Shown: positions 49,249-60,057, numbered from the stretch's first letter. The stretch is 64,000 nt of DNA from Muscardinus avellanarius (GCA_963383645.1 OY726567.1:66974075-67038074), one strand, 5' to 3'. Translations and numbers: made by a program. Notes: a model not told the origin generated them from the letters alone.

Positions 49249-49357
49249 GGACCAGCGACCTCCCCAGATCACTCATCAACTGTGCGAGGACCTCGGGATG
49301 TGACAGAAGGCTCCGGGGTCAGTGTTGGAAAGGAAGATAGTGGGATGATTCCCTTAG
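49249..49357 (+). CDS. ZNF444: ZNF444 coding exon 2: linker
   Basis: This 109-base exon is read in phase 0 from the SCAN exon. It gives 36 residues beginning GPATSPD and ending GKEDSGMIPL, plus one base carried into the next exon. It matches the human ZNF444 linker in pattern (SPD, DVT, GKEDSGMIPL). The donor is TTAG|GTGAGC. The linker is polar, probably disordered, and has no known domain. It is the most diverged part of the protein relative to human. In the two other forward frames it reads through stops or has no match, which supports this phase. Confidence 0.93.
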
Positions 49358-50328
49358 GTGAGCCGCTGGCCCCCTTCCCATATTTTTCTTGTTGACCCCA
49401 GCATCAGGGGTCCCTTGTCTCCCAGGCTGAGGTAGGGATTGAGAAAAGACACCTGCTGTCAATCACTAGCACTAGGACTAGAGAACTCTGAAATGTCCTT
49501 GTCTTTGGGGAGCTCAGGCTTAGAAGGGCAGGTCAGTGGCCACTTTCCAGCACTCAGTGATGAGTGGTGATTGGGTGTGTGAGCCGTTGCTGCCTGTATC
49601 ATGTGGGTAGGGAAAGTGGTGCCAGCTAGGAGTGGACCAGCAGCCTGTCCAGAGCCTCCTCACCACAGTATCTGCCAGGCCTTCCCACAGACCCTGGGGC
49701 ACCCAGAATCCCTTCTGGGGTTGACAGCAATGAAGGCAGACTCTTCCCAGTGGTTTCCCTTAACCATCAGCCCGGTGGGCAGCCCTCAGCCCACAGGTCT
49801 GTCTCATCCAGGGGCACCCCTGGATGGAGCCTGCGCTGGGGGCCAGCCCACCTTTCAGGCGGGAGGGTCAAGCTGAGCTCAGGTCTTAAAACGTGGAGAC
49901 CAAGGTTTCTGGGCCCCTCGAAACCCACCGAGCAGATGAGAAACCTGGAGAAAGGACTGTCTGCCACCCATCATCATCCCCATAATTTACCTGCTGGTCC
50001 ATCCAGACCTCCCTCCAGCACTACGCACCCCTCTTCTCTCAGCCCTCCAGCCACCAGGTCTCCCCACACTCCATCCACGCCAATGCGGGCCTTGGCACTC
50101 AGCTGTCCAGCTGCCTCTCAGCTCCCGCTCCACCAGCTGTCCTCCTTACCCTTTCCTGCACGCTCGGCCCCCTCGCGGCAGCCCATCCGTCCAGTGTTTA
50201 CTGGGCCAGGTCCCCGCTAGTCCTGCTCACCTGGGGAATAAACTGACCGCCTGCGCCCACCCCGCCCCCGGCCGCTGGCCTGTCTGCCCTCCTAGCCACA
50301 GCTAACCCCCACCCTGGCCTTTCCCTAG
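49358..50328. other. ZNF444: ZNF444 last intron
   Basis: Unique, SINE-free. The 156-codon open frame (49,750-50,220) is Ser/Pro-rich with no match and lies between good splice sites, so I treat it as intronic. It ends with the acceptor gcctttccctag. Confidence 0.65.
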
Positions 50329-50897
50329 GAGACGCGGCCCCAAGGGCCGAGCTGCCAGAGGCAGGGGACGCCCAGCCCGCGCGCCCCTACAAGCAGGAGC
50401 CGGGCAGCCCCCAGCCGGTGCCCTGCCTGCCGGCCTTCTTGGTGGCCCCGGGCGCCGTGTCCTGCCCCGAGTGCGGCAAGACGCCCCTGAAGCCGGCCCA
50501 CCTGCTGCGCCATCGGCAGAGCCACTCCGGCGAGAAGCCACACGCCTGCCCCGAGTGCGGCAAGGCTTTCCGCCGCAAGGAGCACCTGCGGCGGCACCGC
50601 GACACGCACCCCGGCGGCCCGGGGCCCGCGCTGCGCCCGCTCCCCGCGCGCGAGAAGCCGCACGCCTGCTGCGAGTGCGGCAAAACCTTCTACTGGCGCG
50701 AGCACCTCGTGCGCCACCGCAAGACGCACTCGGGCGCGCGGCCCTTCGCCTGCTGGGAGTGCGGCAAGGGCTTCGGGCGCCGCGAGCATGTGCTGCGCCA
50801 CCAGCGCATCCACGGCCGGGCCGCGGCCGCGCAGGGCGCCGCTGCACCGGGCCCCGAGGGAGGTGGCGGCGCCTTCCCGCCCTGGCCCTTGGGGTAG
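50329..50897 (+). CDS. ZNF444: ZNF444 terminal exon: four zinc fingers
   Basis: Encodes residues 141-329 and completes a 329-residue protein (human about 327). The joined reading frame is 990 bases including the TAG stop at 50,895. A Pro-rich lead with a YKQEP motif precedes four C2H2 fingers with zinc ligands at Cys186/Cys189/His202/His206, Cys214/Cys217/His230/His234, Cys254/Cys257/His270/His274 and Cys282/Cys285/His298/His302. Fingers 1-2 and 3-4 are joined by seven-residue linkers; 2-3 are separated by a longer Gly/Pro/Ala spacer. The C-terminus is Ala/Gly-rich and ends FPPWPLG. All zinc ligands are intact. The family binds DNA in the nucleus; human ZNF444 is described as a regulator of an endothelial scavenger-receptor promoter. 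The exon is very GC-rich, which creates long spurious frames on both strands. Confidence 0.97.
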
Positions 50898-51322
50898 CCT
50901 GGCAGCCCCGTCGCCACAGCGGCAACCTCCATCGCACCCCGCCCCAGCGCCTCCGGCCGGGAGTCCTTCCCCTCCCCCCCGCATCACTGCCCCTTCAGGC
51001 TTCTCCGTCCCGGGGTCCTCAGCCTCCTCTCCCGCTCCGTCCCTCATCCCTGCCACCCTTTCCCTGCAGGAGCAGAGGTAGGTTCCCCAGGACCCAGTTG
51101 CAGAAGAAAAGTAGCTCAGGGAAGGCCCCCTGGAAGGCTGCCTTGGTGAGGGAGGCCCGGGAAGGGGCCATCCTGTCTCCAGGACAGGTTAGGGGTGGGA
51201 GAGGGCACGGGCTGTGGCTCTGACAGGCAGAGGCACAGGAGGGACAGACACCTGCGCCGAGGACGCTCCTTGAGAGGACAGTTCACCAGCACCCACGAGT
51301 AATAAAGTCGCTGACTGGATGA
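50898..51322 (+). other. ZNF444: ZNF444 3' untranslated region
   Basis: A short 3' UTR from the TAG to about 20 bases past AATAAA at 51,301-51,306. It has no SINE. Confidence 0.75.
51301..51306 (+). terminator. ZNF444: polyadenylation signal AATAAA for ZNF444
   Basis: First canonical hexamer after the stop, followed by a GT-rich stretch (tttctgtgtgcc). Confidence 0.8.
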
Positions 51323-51597
51323 AGTCTCAGGCTCCTTTCTGTGTGCCGCAGTGGCCTTTCTGGGGCTGAGGGGCTGGGCCTGGGGCGTTCTGGGGCTGCC
51401 TTTCGTGGTTCCCATTTGGGACCCTGCTGGTGAAGTAACAAAGGGTGGGGCTTACCACACTTCCATCCTCCAGAGGCAGGGGTGAGCCCACAGAAGGTAC
51501 CCACCATCAGCCCGGATTCAGATCTGGACTGCAGCTTCAGTCAGGACACACTCCTGTCTGAGCAGTGGTGCGCGTGTGTGTGTATCACACGGACACT
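51323..51597. other. intergenic unique sequence
   Basis: Nothing recognised. Confidence 0.45.
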
Positions 51598-51998
51598 TGG
51601 TACTAGAGGTTGAACCCAGGGGCATTCTACCCCCAGGCTACACCCCCGGCCCTTTTTACTTTTTTTTTTTTTTTTTGGTGGTACTGGGGTTCCTGGAAGC
51701 CCTTCTACCTCCGGGCTACACTCCCAGACCTCTTTTTACATTTTATATTTGGAAACAGGGTCTCCTAAGTCAGCGCATGCGGCTGGCTTCGAACCTGCGC
51801 GATCCTCCTGTCTCTGCCTCCCAAGCGCGGGGATTACAAGCGTGCGCCACCACGCCCGGCCCTTTTTACAATTTTTAAGAAAGGGTCTAGCTGAGTTGCT
51901 GAGCATCTTGTTAAATTGCTGAAGCTGGCCTTAAACCTGCAATCCTGTCTCAGCCTCCCAAGTACTAGGATTACAGGTATGTGCTGCCACGTCCAGCT
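51598..51998 (-). repeat. SINE split by a younger type b2 SINE
   Basis: The outer element lies at 51,598-51,660 and 51,861-51,998. The inner b2 copy (about 51,661-51,860) is flanked by cctttttac on both sides. Confidence 0.9.
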
Positions 51999-52511
51999 TC
52001 CAGTTGTATAATTTATGATGGTGCCCCTAGTAGGGTTACTGCTTTGGCCCGGTTACCCTGTGTTTTTGGAAGGACTCCAAACCTAAGTGTCAGTAGGCCT
52101 CTTGGACGGCCCATCTTGCCAAGAGGAATCCTCCAGTCTCCAGCTGGAGTCAGGTACAGCCTGCAGCCGGCCCTCTCCAGTGTGCAGACTTTGCTCCCTC
52201 CCAGTCCTCCCACACCTTGGAGGATCGCCCCCCAGCAGGCTCCTGGGTCCCTGCAGCGCGGTGCTGGGCCAGCTTTGCGTGGTCTCTTGGCACCTGCTCC
52301 AGCACCAGGAATCTGCTGCAGAACCACCCAGCCCCTGCTGCCTGGTATAGGGGAGCTGAAGGTCCTTGATGTTCACCTTAATTCTTAGAAGGGATCTTCA
52401 CCTGGACCCAGGTATCAAACTGACAAACAGATTGATATGAGGAAAGCATAAAAATTTTATTTTCATGTGTAAACAGAGACTCTGACAAGAGTGCGGACCC
52501 TGAGAAATGGC
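51999..52511. other. intergenic unique sequence
   Basis: Open frames on both strands (up to 135 codons) overlap and have no domain. No gene called. Confidence 0.45.
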
Positions 52512-52924
52512 CAAGACCAGGCTGGGTGCAGTGGTATACACCTGTGATCCCAGCACTTGGGAGGCTGAGACAGGAGGATCACAGGCTTGAGGCTAGTGCA
52601 TGGTAATTTAGTAAAACCCTGTTTCAAAATAAAAAGGCATGGGGGTGTAGCTTGGAGGTAGAATATCCCTGGATTCAATCCCCAGTGCAAAAAGTAAACA
52701 TAAAAATAAGGGGCTTTGGCCAGGCGTGATGGCGCACGCTTATAATCCCGGCGCTTGGGAGGCAGAGACAGGAGGATCACTCAGGTTCGAAGCCGGCCTC
52801 GCTGGCTTAAGAGACCCTGTTTCCAAATTTAAAAAAATATAAAATAGGTCTGGGAGTGTAGCCCGGAGGTAGAAGGGTTTCCAGGAACCCTAGTACCACC
52901 AAAAAAAAGAAAAAAGAAAAAAAA
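52512..52924 (+). repeat. type a SINE followed by type b2 SINE
   Basis: 52,512-52,700 and 52,719-52,924; the second ends ccaggaaccctagtacc. Confidence 0.87.
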
Positions 52925-53767
52925 GGGAATTTGAAGCTAGAGATAAACTGCGTGCAAAAGAACTTAAAACAAAAAAACAAACTTGCCCCATGGGCAGTAG
53001 AAACCTTTGAGTGCCCTACAGGTAGAGACCCAGGGCACTGCAGATAGAACCATTTTGGAACACAAGACTGTGTCTCATGACCCAGTGAGCCCATTCCCCC
53101 AACCAGACAGAACCTCACACACATCCAGTAAACAGACACGTGGTACTGTTTGTCAAAGGCTTGTTGGATGGCAGAATGGCCAGGGCAGCAGTGTCCATCA
53201 CTGGGAGGGGGCAGGAGGAGGTACACACCTGTCCTTCAGGAAAAGTCCCCAAACTCAGAAATAGGTGAAATGGCAATTGTACAACCTTACAAAAGCACAC
53301 TAGGGTGTTTTAAAATAGTCCTGCTTAAAGGTCATGAGACTTGAGAAAATGAAAATTAGACAACTGCATGAAGATCAGGGTGGATCCCAGCCCAGCTCCA
53401 CTTGCCCTTGTGTGGGAATGTCTGGGAGAGAAGATGTGCCCAGCAGGCTTCGAGGAGTCCCAGTGACAGAGAGAGGAACTCAGCTGGGGCCTGCAGGCTC
53501 CGTGGCTTCTGTGATGGAAGAAAATGTCAGCTCCCGCCAGTCAGAGACAAAGACAGAGATTTTATCGGAGGAAATATACAGTCAAGGGAGAATGTGGGCA
53601 AGTAAGAGACAGATTTGGGGTCCACAGCTCTTCTTTTTCTAGTAGACTTTTGTGATGGGTGGTTGGGAGGAGGTGTATGAGGATGACAAAAACCTGTCAT
53701 TGCAAGCCCATTTGGGGTGCCGCATCCGCTTCCTGATTGGCTTTCTTGTCTAATACATTGGTATCCC
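52925..53767. other. intergenic unique sequence
   Basis: A 102-codon plus-strand frame (53,334-53,642) has no match. It may be an LTR remnant, but I cannot support that. Confidence 0.4.
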
Positions 53768-53982
53768 CCTTTTTTTGTGGTACTGGGGATTGACCTCAGG
53801 GGCATTCTACTTCTGAGCTGCACCCCTAGCCCTATTTTATTTTTGTTTATTTTGAAACAGTGTATCATTAAGTTAGAGAAGGCTTCAGTAGATTTTTGAG
53901 ACTGGCTGTGAACCTATGATCCTCTTGTCTCAGCCTCCCAAGTACTGGGATTACAAGACTGTGCCACCACACCTGGCTAGGT
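53768..53982 (-). repeat. B1-dID SINE, type a
   Basis: From tttttttgtggtactgggg to caccacacctggc. Confidence 0.86.
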
Positions 53983-54010
53983 ATCCCTTTTGCTTAAATT
54001 ACTCAGAGTG

Positions 54011-54011
<1 letters not shown>

Positions 54012-54055
<44 letters not shown>
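54012..54055. repeat. (GT)n microsatellite
   Basis: About 21 GT units, not directly on a SINE end. Confidence 0.95.
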
Positions 54056-54056
<1 letters not shown>

Positions 54057-54199
54057 CAATGCCCAAGGAGATTGTCCTAAATAAATAATTTTCATATTTC
54101 AGGTTATCCTTATCTTTTCAGATCTTTGGTGGGGGCCCTAATGGGGCCTGGTTTGGGGGATTTTTAGCACAGGATTCAATGATAAAGTTACATTTTCCA

Positions 54200-54400
54200 C
54201 CCAGCATGGTCGCACAGTCCTGTAATCCCCGAATTTGGGAGGCTGAGACAGGAGGATCGCAGGTTGAGGTCAGCCTCAGCAATTTAGCCAGACCTCCAGT
54301 GACTTAGTGAGACTCTGTTTCAAAATAAAAAGGACTGAGGGTGTCCTTAGAGGTAGAAGCCCCTGGGCTTCAACCCCAGAACCGCAAAAGCAAAATGAAA
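54200..54400 (+). repeat. B1-dID SINE, diverged
   Basis: Starts ccagcatggtcgcacagtc and ends aaccccagaaccgcaaaag. Confidence 0.8.
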
Positions 54401-54632
54401 CAAGAAGGCTATGAAGTTCCAGTTAGGAGAAATAAGGCCTGGGCATCCGTGCCACAGCATGGTGACTGTAGTCGGTAAGGTACTGTATGTATACCTGAAT
54501 ATGGCTGAGAGATGTTAAATGTTCTCACGACAAAAGCAGCATGTAAAGTGGCACGTGTTAATCAACCAGATGCAATCATTCCATGATGCAAACATACATT
54601 GAAATGTCATGTCTTACACCATAAACATATCC

Positions 54633-54635
<3 letters not shown>
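54401..54635. other. intergenic unique sequence
   Basis: Nothing recognised. Confidence 0.4.
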
Positions 54636-54683
<48 letters not shown>

Positions 54684-54826
54684 CTGGGAATGGAACCCAG
54701 AGCTTCCTACTTTATATTTTATTTGGAAACAGGGTCTCACTAAGTTGCTGAGAGCCTCACAAAGTCGGTGAGGTTGACTTAGGTTGGCTTCAAACCTGTG
54801 CAATCCCCCTTTCTCAACTTTCTAAG
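54636..54826 (-). repeat. (GT)n and SINE of type b1
   Basis: About 22 GT units precede a minus-strand SINE that stops where the retroviral LTR begins. Confidence 0.82.
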
Positions 54827-55411
54827 TGTAACAACAAAAGTAACTCATTCTGCCTGGTGTGGTGGCGCACGCTTATAATCCCCGTGTTCAGGAGGCTGAG
54901 ACCGGAGGATTGAGGTTCAAGGACAGCCTCAGCTACTTAGTGAGGCCCTCTGCAACTCAGTGAGGCCTGGTTTCAAAATAAAGAATAATAATAAAAAAAA
55001 AAATAGGGCAGGGGGTGTATCTCGGAGGTCAAGTGCCCCAGGGTTCTACCCCCAAACTGCAAAAAGTAGCTCATTCTGTAACTAGACAGCCATGTTTTTG
55101 TTCTGTACCCATTCTCTTGTAATAACAAAAGTAACTCATTCTATAACAGGCAGCCATGTTGTTCTGGTCCTGTACTCATTCTCTCCTCCAGTTTCAACTA
55201 GGTTGAAACATGAGGCTAACCCCAAGTTCTTGTTTCTATAACATTGTTGCTTTGGTAGAACATGTGGCCCTGTTTGTTGGTTTGCCTTTATAAACCCCTA
55301 CACATGGCTGGTAGGCACCCCTACACTCAAGACTTCTGGACTGAGGGTATCGCCACTGGCCAGCTAATAAAGGCTTCAATTGGCACATGCCCCCTAGACT
55401 AACACACACAC

Positions 55412-55458
<47 letters not shown>

Positions 55459-55679
55459 CTTTTGGTGGTACTGGGGTTCCTGGAAACCCTTCTACCTCCG
55501 GGCTACACTCCCAGATCTATTTTTTATATTTTTATTTGGAAACAGGGTCTCTTAAGCCACCGAGGCTGGCATCGAACCTGCACGATCCTCCTCTCTCCAC
55601 TTTCAAGCACGGGGATTACAAGCGTGCGCCACCACGCCCGGCTCGAGTCTCTCATTTCTTGCTGTACCTGCATACAACA
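54827..55679 (+). mobile_element. 5' LTR of a class I endogenous retrovirus
   Basis: Starts TGTAACAACAAAAG and ends ACAACA. It is interrupted by a type c SINE (about 54,852-55,061) with a near-perfect 16-base duplication (aaaagtaactcattct and aaaagtagctcattct), and by a minus-strand type b2 SINE with a (CT)n tail (about 55,412-55,643). TATA-like tttataaac (about 55,288) and AATAAA (55,366-55,371) are present. Without the inserts it is about 410-440 bases. Confidence 0.8.
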
Positions 55680-55700
55680 TTTTGGAGGCCCTAGGGAGAT
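55680..55700 (+). other. retroviral primer-binding-site region
   Basis: Directly after the LTR the text tttggaggccc resembles the proline-tRNA primer site of gammaretrovirus-like elements, with several mismatches. The primer assignment is tentative. Confidence 0.45.
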
Positions 55701-55919
55701 ATGTGAGAGATAATCGGAGATCCTAGCGGGGACCAAATTTCCACCTCCCTCCGTGGTCCTGGGTAGAGGGGAGCTCCTGAGATGACGTTCACGCTCAGGT
55801 GCTGTTTTGGCCAAATATCTATTGTCTTTTAGTCTTTATCTCTGTCTTGATATTTATCTTGATTTTTATCTTGATATTTATCTCTGTGCTTTTGTTTAGC
55901 TGGGCTATATCACAGAACA

Positions 55920-57770
55920 GGGGTCACCTGTGCCTTCAAGTCCCACCGTCCTTCACTATTTTCTTAAACATCTTCAGGATTTTCAGAAATGCGCAGCTAG
56001 ATATGGAACCTCAGTTGACCCTTTTGCTCTCCGCAGAGTCTGTGAAATTGACTGGCCGACTTTTAACGTCAGCTGGCCACCCAAGGGCACAACATTCCTT
56101 CTGCCCTCCGGGTCCAACGGGTCGATTTTGGTCAACCCGGACATTCAGATCAAGCTGCCTATATGCAAATCTGGATAGACACCCTCTTTGATAAACCCAA
56201 ATGGTTTAAAGTTTGTCTTTCAGGTTGCCCGCATGTTCCCCTGCCTTCACACTCTTCATGGCTGCAGACAAAGAAATCTATTCTTGTCATGTGTCCTAAG
56301 ATCTCTAATTCCTCTCCTTCCCCGACCCCTAATCCTCCAGAGATTCTTCAAACTCCCCACTAGTCCTCAGACCCCAACGCCTCCCAAATTCCCCTTACCC
56401 TCTGCTTCTCCTTCCATATCCCCCCGTTTGCCGCATCCACTCCTGATTCTCCAGACACCCTTCCCCTTTCCTCTCCTTCCCATTATCAGGCAGGCTCTGC
56501 GTATGGGCAAAGGAGGAACCAATTCTTTCCCGGCACCAGGCTCCCTCACCCTCTGGCCCTTTCGTGGTCTATGTCCCCTTCACTACTAGCAATCTTTACA
56601 ACTGGAACAATCAAAATCCCTTCTTTTCTAAAGCCCTCTCCCCTGGGTCTCGTCTCTCTCCTTGGATCGGTCTTTTCTACCCACCAGTCCACTTGGGATG
56701 ACTGCCAGCAGTTTCTTCAGACTCTTTACTTCTGAAGAAAGGGAACGTGTGATAGGTTGAGTCCCCCTCCCCCCATGTGACCCCCTTGGAGGGAACAGGA
56801 GGCAGAACCCTGGAAGCCAGACGCGCAGATATCAGGAGACTCCAAACATCGCGAGACAGACTCCAAACATCGCGAGATTACAGATGCTGCGTGAGAATCG
56901 GCATGCCTATATAAAACATCGGTTCTTCCGCTCTGCCATGTGACTCAGCCAGCCAATTGGGACTACACGCGACTCTCCAAACCCGTGGCTCATTGGTCCC
57001 TTCCCCCACAGCCTGCTGACTCCCCAAGGGTGCCAGGTCCGAATAAAGCAGCAGCTTTTGATAACCTGGCTTGTATTTTACTTCCTTCGAGACTCCCTAG
57101 TTCCATTCTCAACGTTTCACTGTGTTTGCTATGAAGTGTGGCAATCTGTCCTGGGCCCAATGGACACCCCACCTCAGATTCTGCCTGCCTAGAGGGTGTT
57201 TTCCTAAGCACACACCCAAACTAGGACCCCCAATAATGACCGAGGAAGGAGTTTCTGGACCGGTACTGCCAGACTCTTCTCCATGGGGTCCGTGCGGCTG
57301 CTCTACCTCAAAGGCACTAAGTGCCTTCCTAGAACATCTCCTGGAAGCCTACCAGCTTTACATGCTCATAAACCCGGAGGCCCCTGAAAATAGGCCATTA
57401 ATCTGGCTTTCATCTTCCAATCGGCTACAGATATTAGAAACTACAAAAATTGGAGGGCTTTAAGGGAAAGGTGCTGTCTGAGTTGGTGGAAGTCACCCAG
57501 CGAGTCTTCAATAACAGGGATTCTCTGGAGGATAGACAGGCTAAGCGGCTGGCAAAACTTTTATTAACCATTCCCCCTGGTGAGGTCACTGGACCCAGAA
57601 GGGCAGCCGGGAAAGACAGAAAACAATGTCAGGAGTGTCATCTGCTAAGCAAAACCCAATGTGCCTACTGTAAGGAGGAAAGCCGCTGGAAAAATGAGTG
57701 CCCTAATAAAAAGAAGGCCCATACGCCGGTCCTACAATTAGCAGAGACTGAGGAGGACAGAGGAAGTCAG
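55920..57770 (+). pseudogene. retroviral gag, broken
   Basis: Gag-like reading is spread over several frames. A matrix-like part (about 55,930-56,178) is followed by a Pro-rich region with frameshifts (to about 56,570) and a capsid-like stretch (about 56,575-56,745). After a solo LTR insertion the capsid end continues (about 57,120-57,460). The last part, a nucleocapsid with a zinc knuckle (about 57,640-57,700), is open from about 57,450 to the SINE at 57,778. In the knuckle the expected histidine is read as arginine. Many frameshifts and the LTR insert make it non-functional. Class I (gammaretrovirus-like) is inferred from the knuckle type and the pol fragments. Confidence 0.75.
56750..57119 (+). 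mobile_element. solo LTR of another element, inside gag
   Basis: 370 bases from TGATAGGTTGAG to CTCAACGTTTCA. The ends are an imperfect inverted repeat (10 of 12). It has TATATAAAA (56,908-56,916), AATAAA (57,042-57,047) and a 21-base tandem repeat in U3 (56,837-56,877). Retroviral gag sequence resumes on the far side. Confidence 0.85.
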
Positions 57771-57777
57771 GGCTCCT

Positions 57778-58010
57778 CCTCCTCCTCCTCCTCCTCCTCC
57801 TCCTTCTTCTGTACTGAGGGTGGAACCCAGGGGCTTTTCTAACTCCGGGCTATACTCCCAGACCTATTTTATACTTTATTTGGAAACAGGGTCTCACTAA
57901 GTTGCTGAGACCTCACTAAGTAGCTGAGGCTGGCTTCAAACCTGAGCGATCCTCCTGTCTCAACCTCCCAAGTGCTGGGATTACAAGCGTGCGCTACCAT
58001 GCCCGGCTAA
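57778..58010 (-). repeat. type b1 SINE with (TCC)n tail, between gag and protease
   Basis: Flanked by a perfect 10-base duplication, cagggctcct (57,768-57,777 and 58,011-58,020). Its tail is a TCC run (about 57,776-57,803). Confidence 0.92.
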
Positions 58011-58020
58011 CAGGGCTCCT

Positions 58021-58440
58021 TCCTATTGAGCCCCTGGGAGCCTAGGATAACTCTGGATGTAGGGGGCACACCTGTTAACTTTTCAGTAGACACTGGAACC
58101 ACCTTCTCAGTATTGACCCAGCACGCTGGACCCCTATCGAAAGACAAAATACCTATCCAGGGAGCAACAGGGAAGACTGAGTTACCCCTGGACCAAAGTC
58201 AGGAGTACTAATCTGGGAAAAGGAACTATCACGCACCATTCATTTCTGGTTATGCCAGAGTGTCCTCGCCCCCTGATAGGCCCGGTTTGCTACAAAAGCT
58301 CTAGGCTACTATCTGGTTTCAAGGCGACAGTGCTTCTTTAAGCTGGCTAGACCCCTCACACATTCTTGTAACCTTTCAGCTGGGTGAAGAATATCTTAAA
58401 TGACCAGACTGATAACCAAAATGAAAAAGAACAGGGTGAG
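58021..58440 (+). pseudogene. retroviral protease, broken
   Basis: A reading frame at about 58,026-58,211 shows the aspartic protease signature (Asp-Thr-Gly followed by Thr-Thr-Phe-Ser-Val-Leu). A stop comes soon after; further protease-like sequence continues in other frames to about 58,420. Not functional. Confidence 0.75.
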
Positions 58441-58599
58441 CTAATAAATTAAAATCGCAGGGGCCCTGAGTCTGGGCAGAAGATAATCCCCTGAGACTAG
58501 CAAAACACCGAGCCCTGATTGTGGTACAATTGGCCAGCAATGCACTCCCAGAAAGAGCGAGGCATACCCAATTAACTTAAAGGGCAGGCAGGGAACAGC

Positions 58600-58836
58600 A
58601 AAACATATTAAACGACTTCTTGAATCTAGCATTTGACCCCATGGAAGTCTCCTTGGAACTCCCCTCTGCTACCTGTCCAGAAGCCGGGCACTGATGATTT
58701 CTGGCCTGTACAAAATCTGAGAGAGGTAAATAAAAGGGTTGAAACTCTCCACCCAACCGTGCCTAACCCTTGCACTCTCCTCAGCCACCCAGCCATTCTG
58801 TCTACTCTGTCTTAGACTTTAAGAAGTATGCCTTTT
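58600..58836 (+). pseudogene. retroviral reverse transcriptase start, truncated
   Basis: 58,633-58,815 reads like the first part of a gammaretrovirus-like reverse transcriptase ([15 protein letters not shown], then LREVNKRVE, then HPTVPNP). A stop follows, and homology ends at a SINE pile at 58,837. No catalytic motif, integrase, envelope or 3' LTR is recognised downstream. Confidence 0.8.
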
Positions 58837-59738
58837 GCCGGGCGTGGTGGCTCACGCTTGTAATCCCAGCATTAGGGAGGCTTAGACCGGAGGATCGCGA
58901 TTCGCAGACAGCCTCAGCTACTTAGTGAGGCCCTCTGGAACTCAGTGAGACCCGGTTTCAAAATAAAGAATAAAAAATAGGGCTGGAGGTGTAGCTAGGA
59001 GGTCAAATGCTACTGGATTCCACCCCCAGACCCGATAAATAAATAAATAAATAAATAAGTATGCCTTTTTTTTTTGGTGGTGGTACTGGGGGTGGAACCC
59101 AGAGGCTTTCTACTTCTGGGCTATAATCCCAGACCCATTTTATATTTTATTTGGAAACAGGGTCTCACTAAGCTGCTGAGAGCCTCACTAAGTAGCTGAG
59201 GCTGGCTTCGAACCTGCGCGATCCTCCTGTCTCAGCCTCCCAAGCGCAGGGATTACAAGCGTGTGCCACCGTGCCCGGCTAAAAAAAGTATGCCCTTTTT
59301 TTGTGTGTGTGTGGTACTGGGGATGGAACCCAGAGGCTTTATACCTCCAGGCTACACTCCCAGACCTATTTTATACTGATTTGGAAACAGGGTCTCATTA
59401 AGTTACTGGATAGCCTCAGTAAGCCTCTGAGGCTGACTTTGAACCTACGTGATCCTCCTGTCTCAGCCTCCCAAGTACTGGGATTAAAAGTGTGCGCCAC
59501 CACACCTGGCTTTTTTTTGTTTTTGTTTTTTTGTTTGTTTTTGTACTAGGGATGGAACCCAGTGGCATTCCTCCTCCGAGCTACCCCCAGCCCTATTTTT
59601 TATTCTTTATTTTGAAACAGGGTCTCACTGAATTGCTGGGAGTCTTGCTAAATTTCGGAGACTGTCCTCAATCCAGTGATCCTCCTGTCTCACACTCCCA
59701 AGTACTGGGATTACAGGCACGCACCACCAAGCCCCTCT
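58837..59738. repeat. four SINEs piled on one retroviral site
   Basis: A plus-strand type c copy (58,837-59,056), a minus-strand b1 (59,070-59,279) and a minus-strand b1 (59,299-59,513) are separated by repeats of aagtatgcctttt (58,824-58,836; 59,057-59,069; 59,285-59,298 with an extra c). A fourth, type a, copy follows (59,514-59,738). Confidence 0.9.
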
Positions 59739-59815
59739 GAGGGCATGTGAAATATTTGCATTCTGTGTGTACAAGTTAAATCTCTGTAGAGCTGTTTTTA
59801 AAAAGAAGCCCGAAA

Positions 59816-60018
59816 GCCGGGCGTGGGGGCGCACGCTTGTAATCCCAGCATTAGGGAGGCTGAGGATGGGAGAATGAAGGTTCGAGGACAGCTTCAGCTA
59901 CTTAGTGAGGCCCTTCGCAACTTAGCGAGACCCTGTTTCAAAATAAAGAATTAAAAATAGGGCAGGGGGTGTAGCTCGGAGGTAGAATGCACCTGGGTTT
60001 CATCACCAGACCCGCAAA

Positions 60019-60053
<35 letters not shown>

Positions 60054-60057
60054 AAGC
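59816..60057 (+). repeat. type c SINE with AAAT-repeat tail
   Basis: Starts gccgggcgtgggggcgcacg. The tail is about ten AAAT units. Confidence 0.88.

Noticed and set aside
49750..50220. 156-codon Ser/Pro-rich plus-strand frame
   Set aside because: It lies inside the last ZNF444 intron between strong splice sites and does not match the protein.
50302..51223. Frames of 211-250 codons antisense or shifted over the ZNF444 finger exon
   Set aside because: Shadows of the real finger frame; Ala/Arg-rich with no fold.
55920..58836. A functional retrovirus
   Set aside because: Many frameshifts and stops, a foreign LTR in gag, an altered zinc knuckle, and no complete pol, env or 3' LTR.
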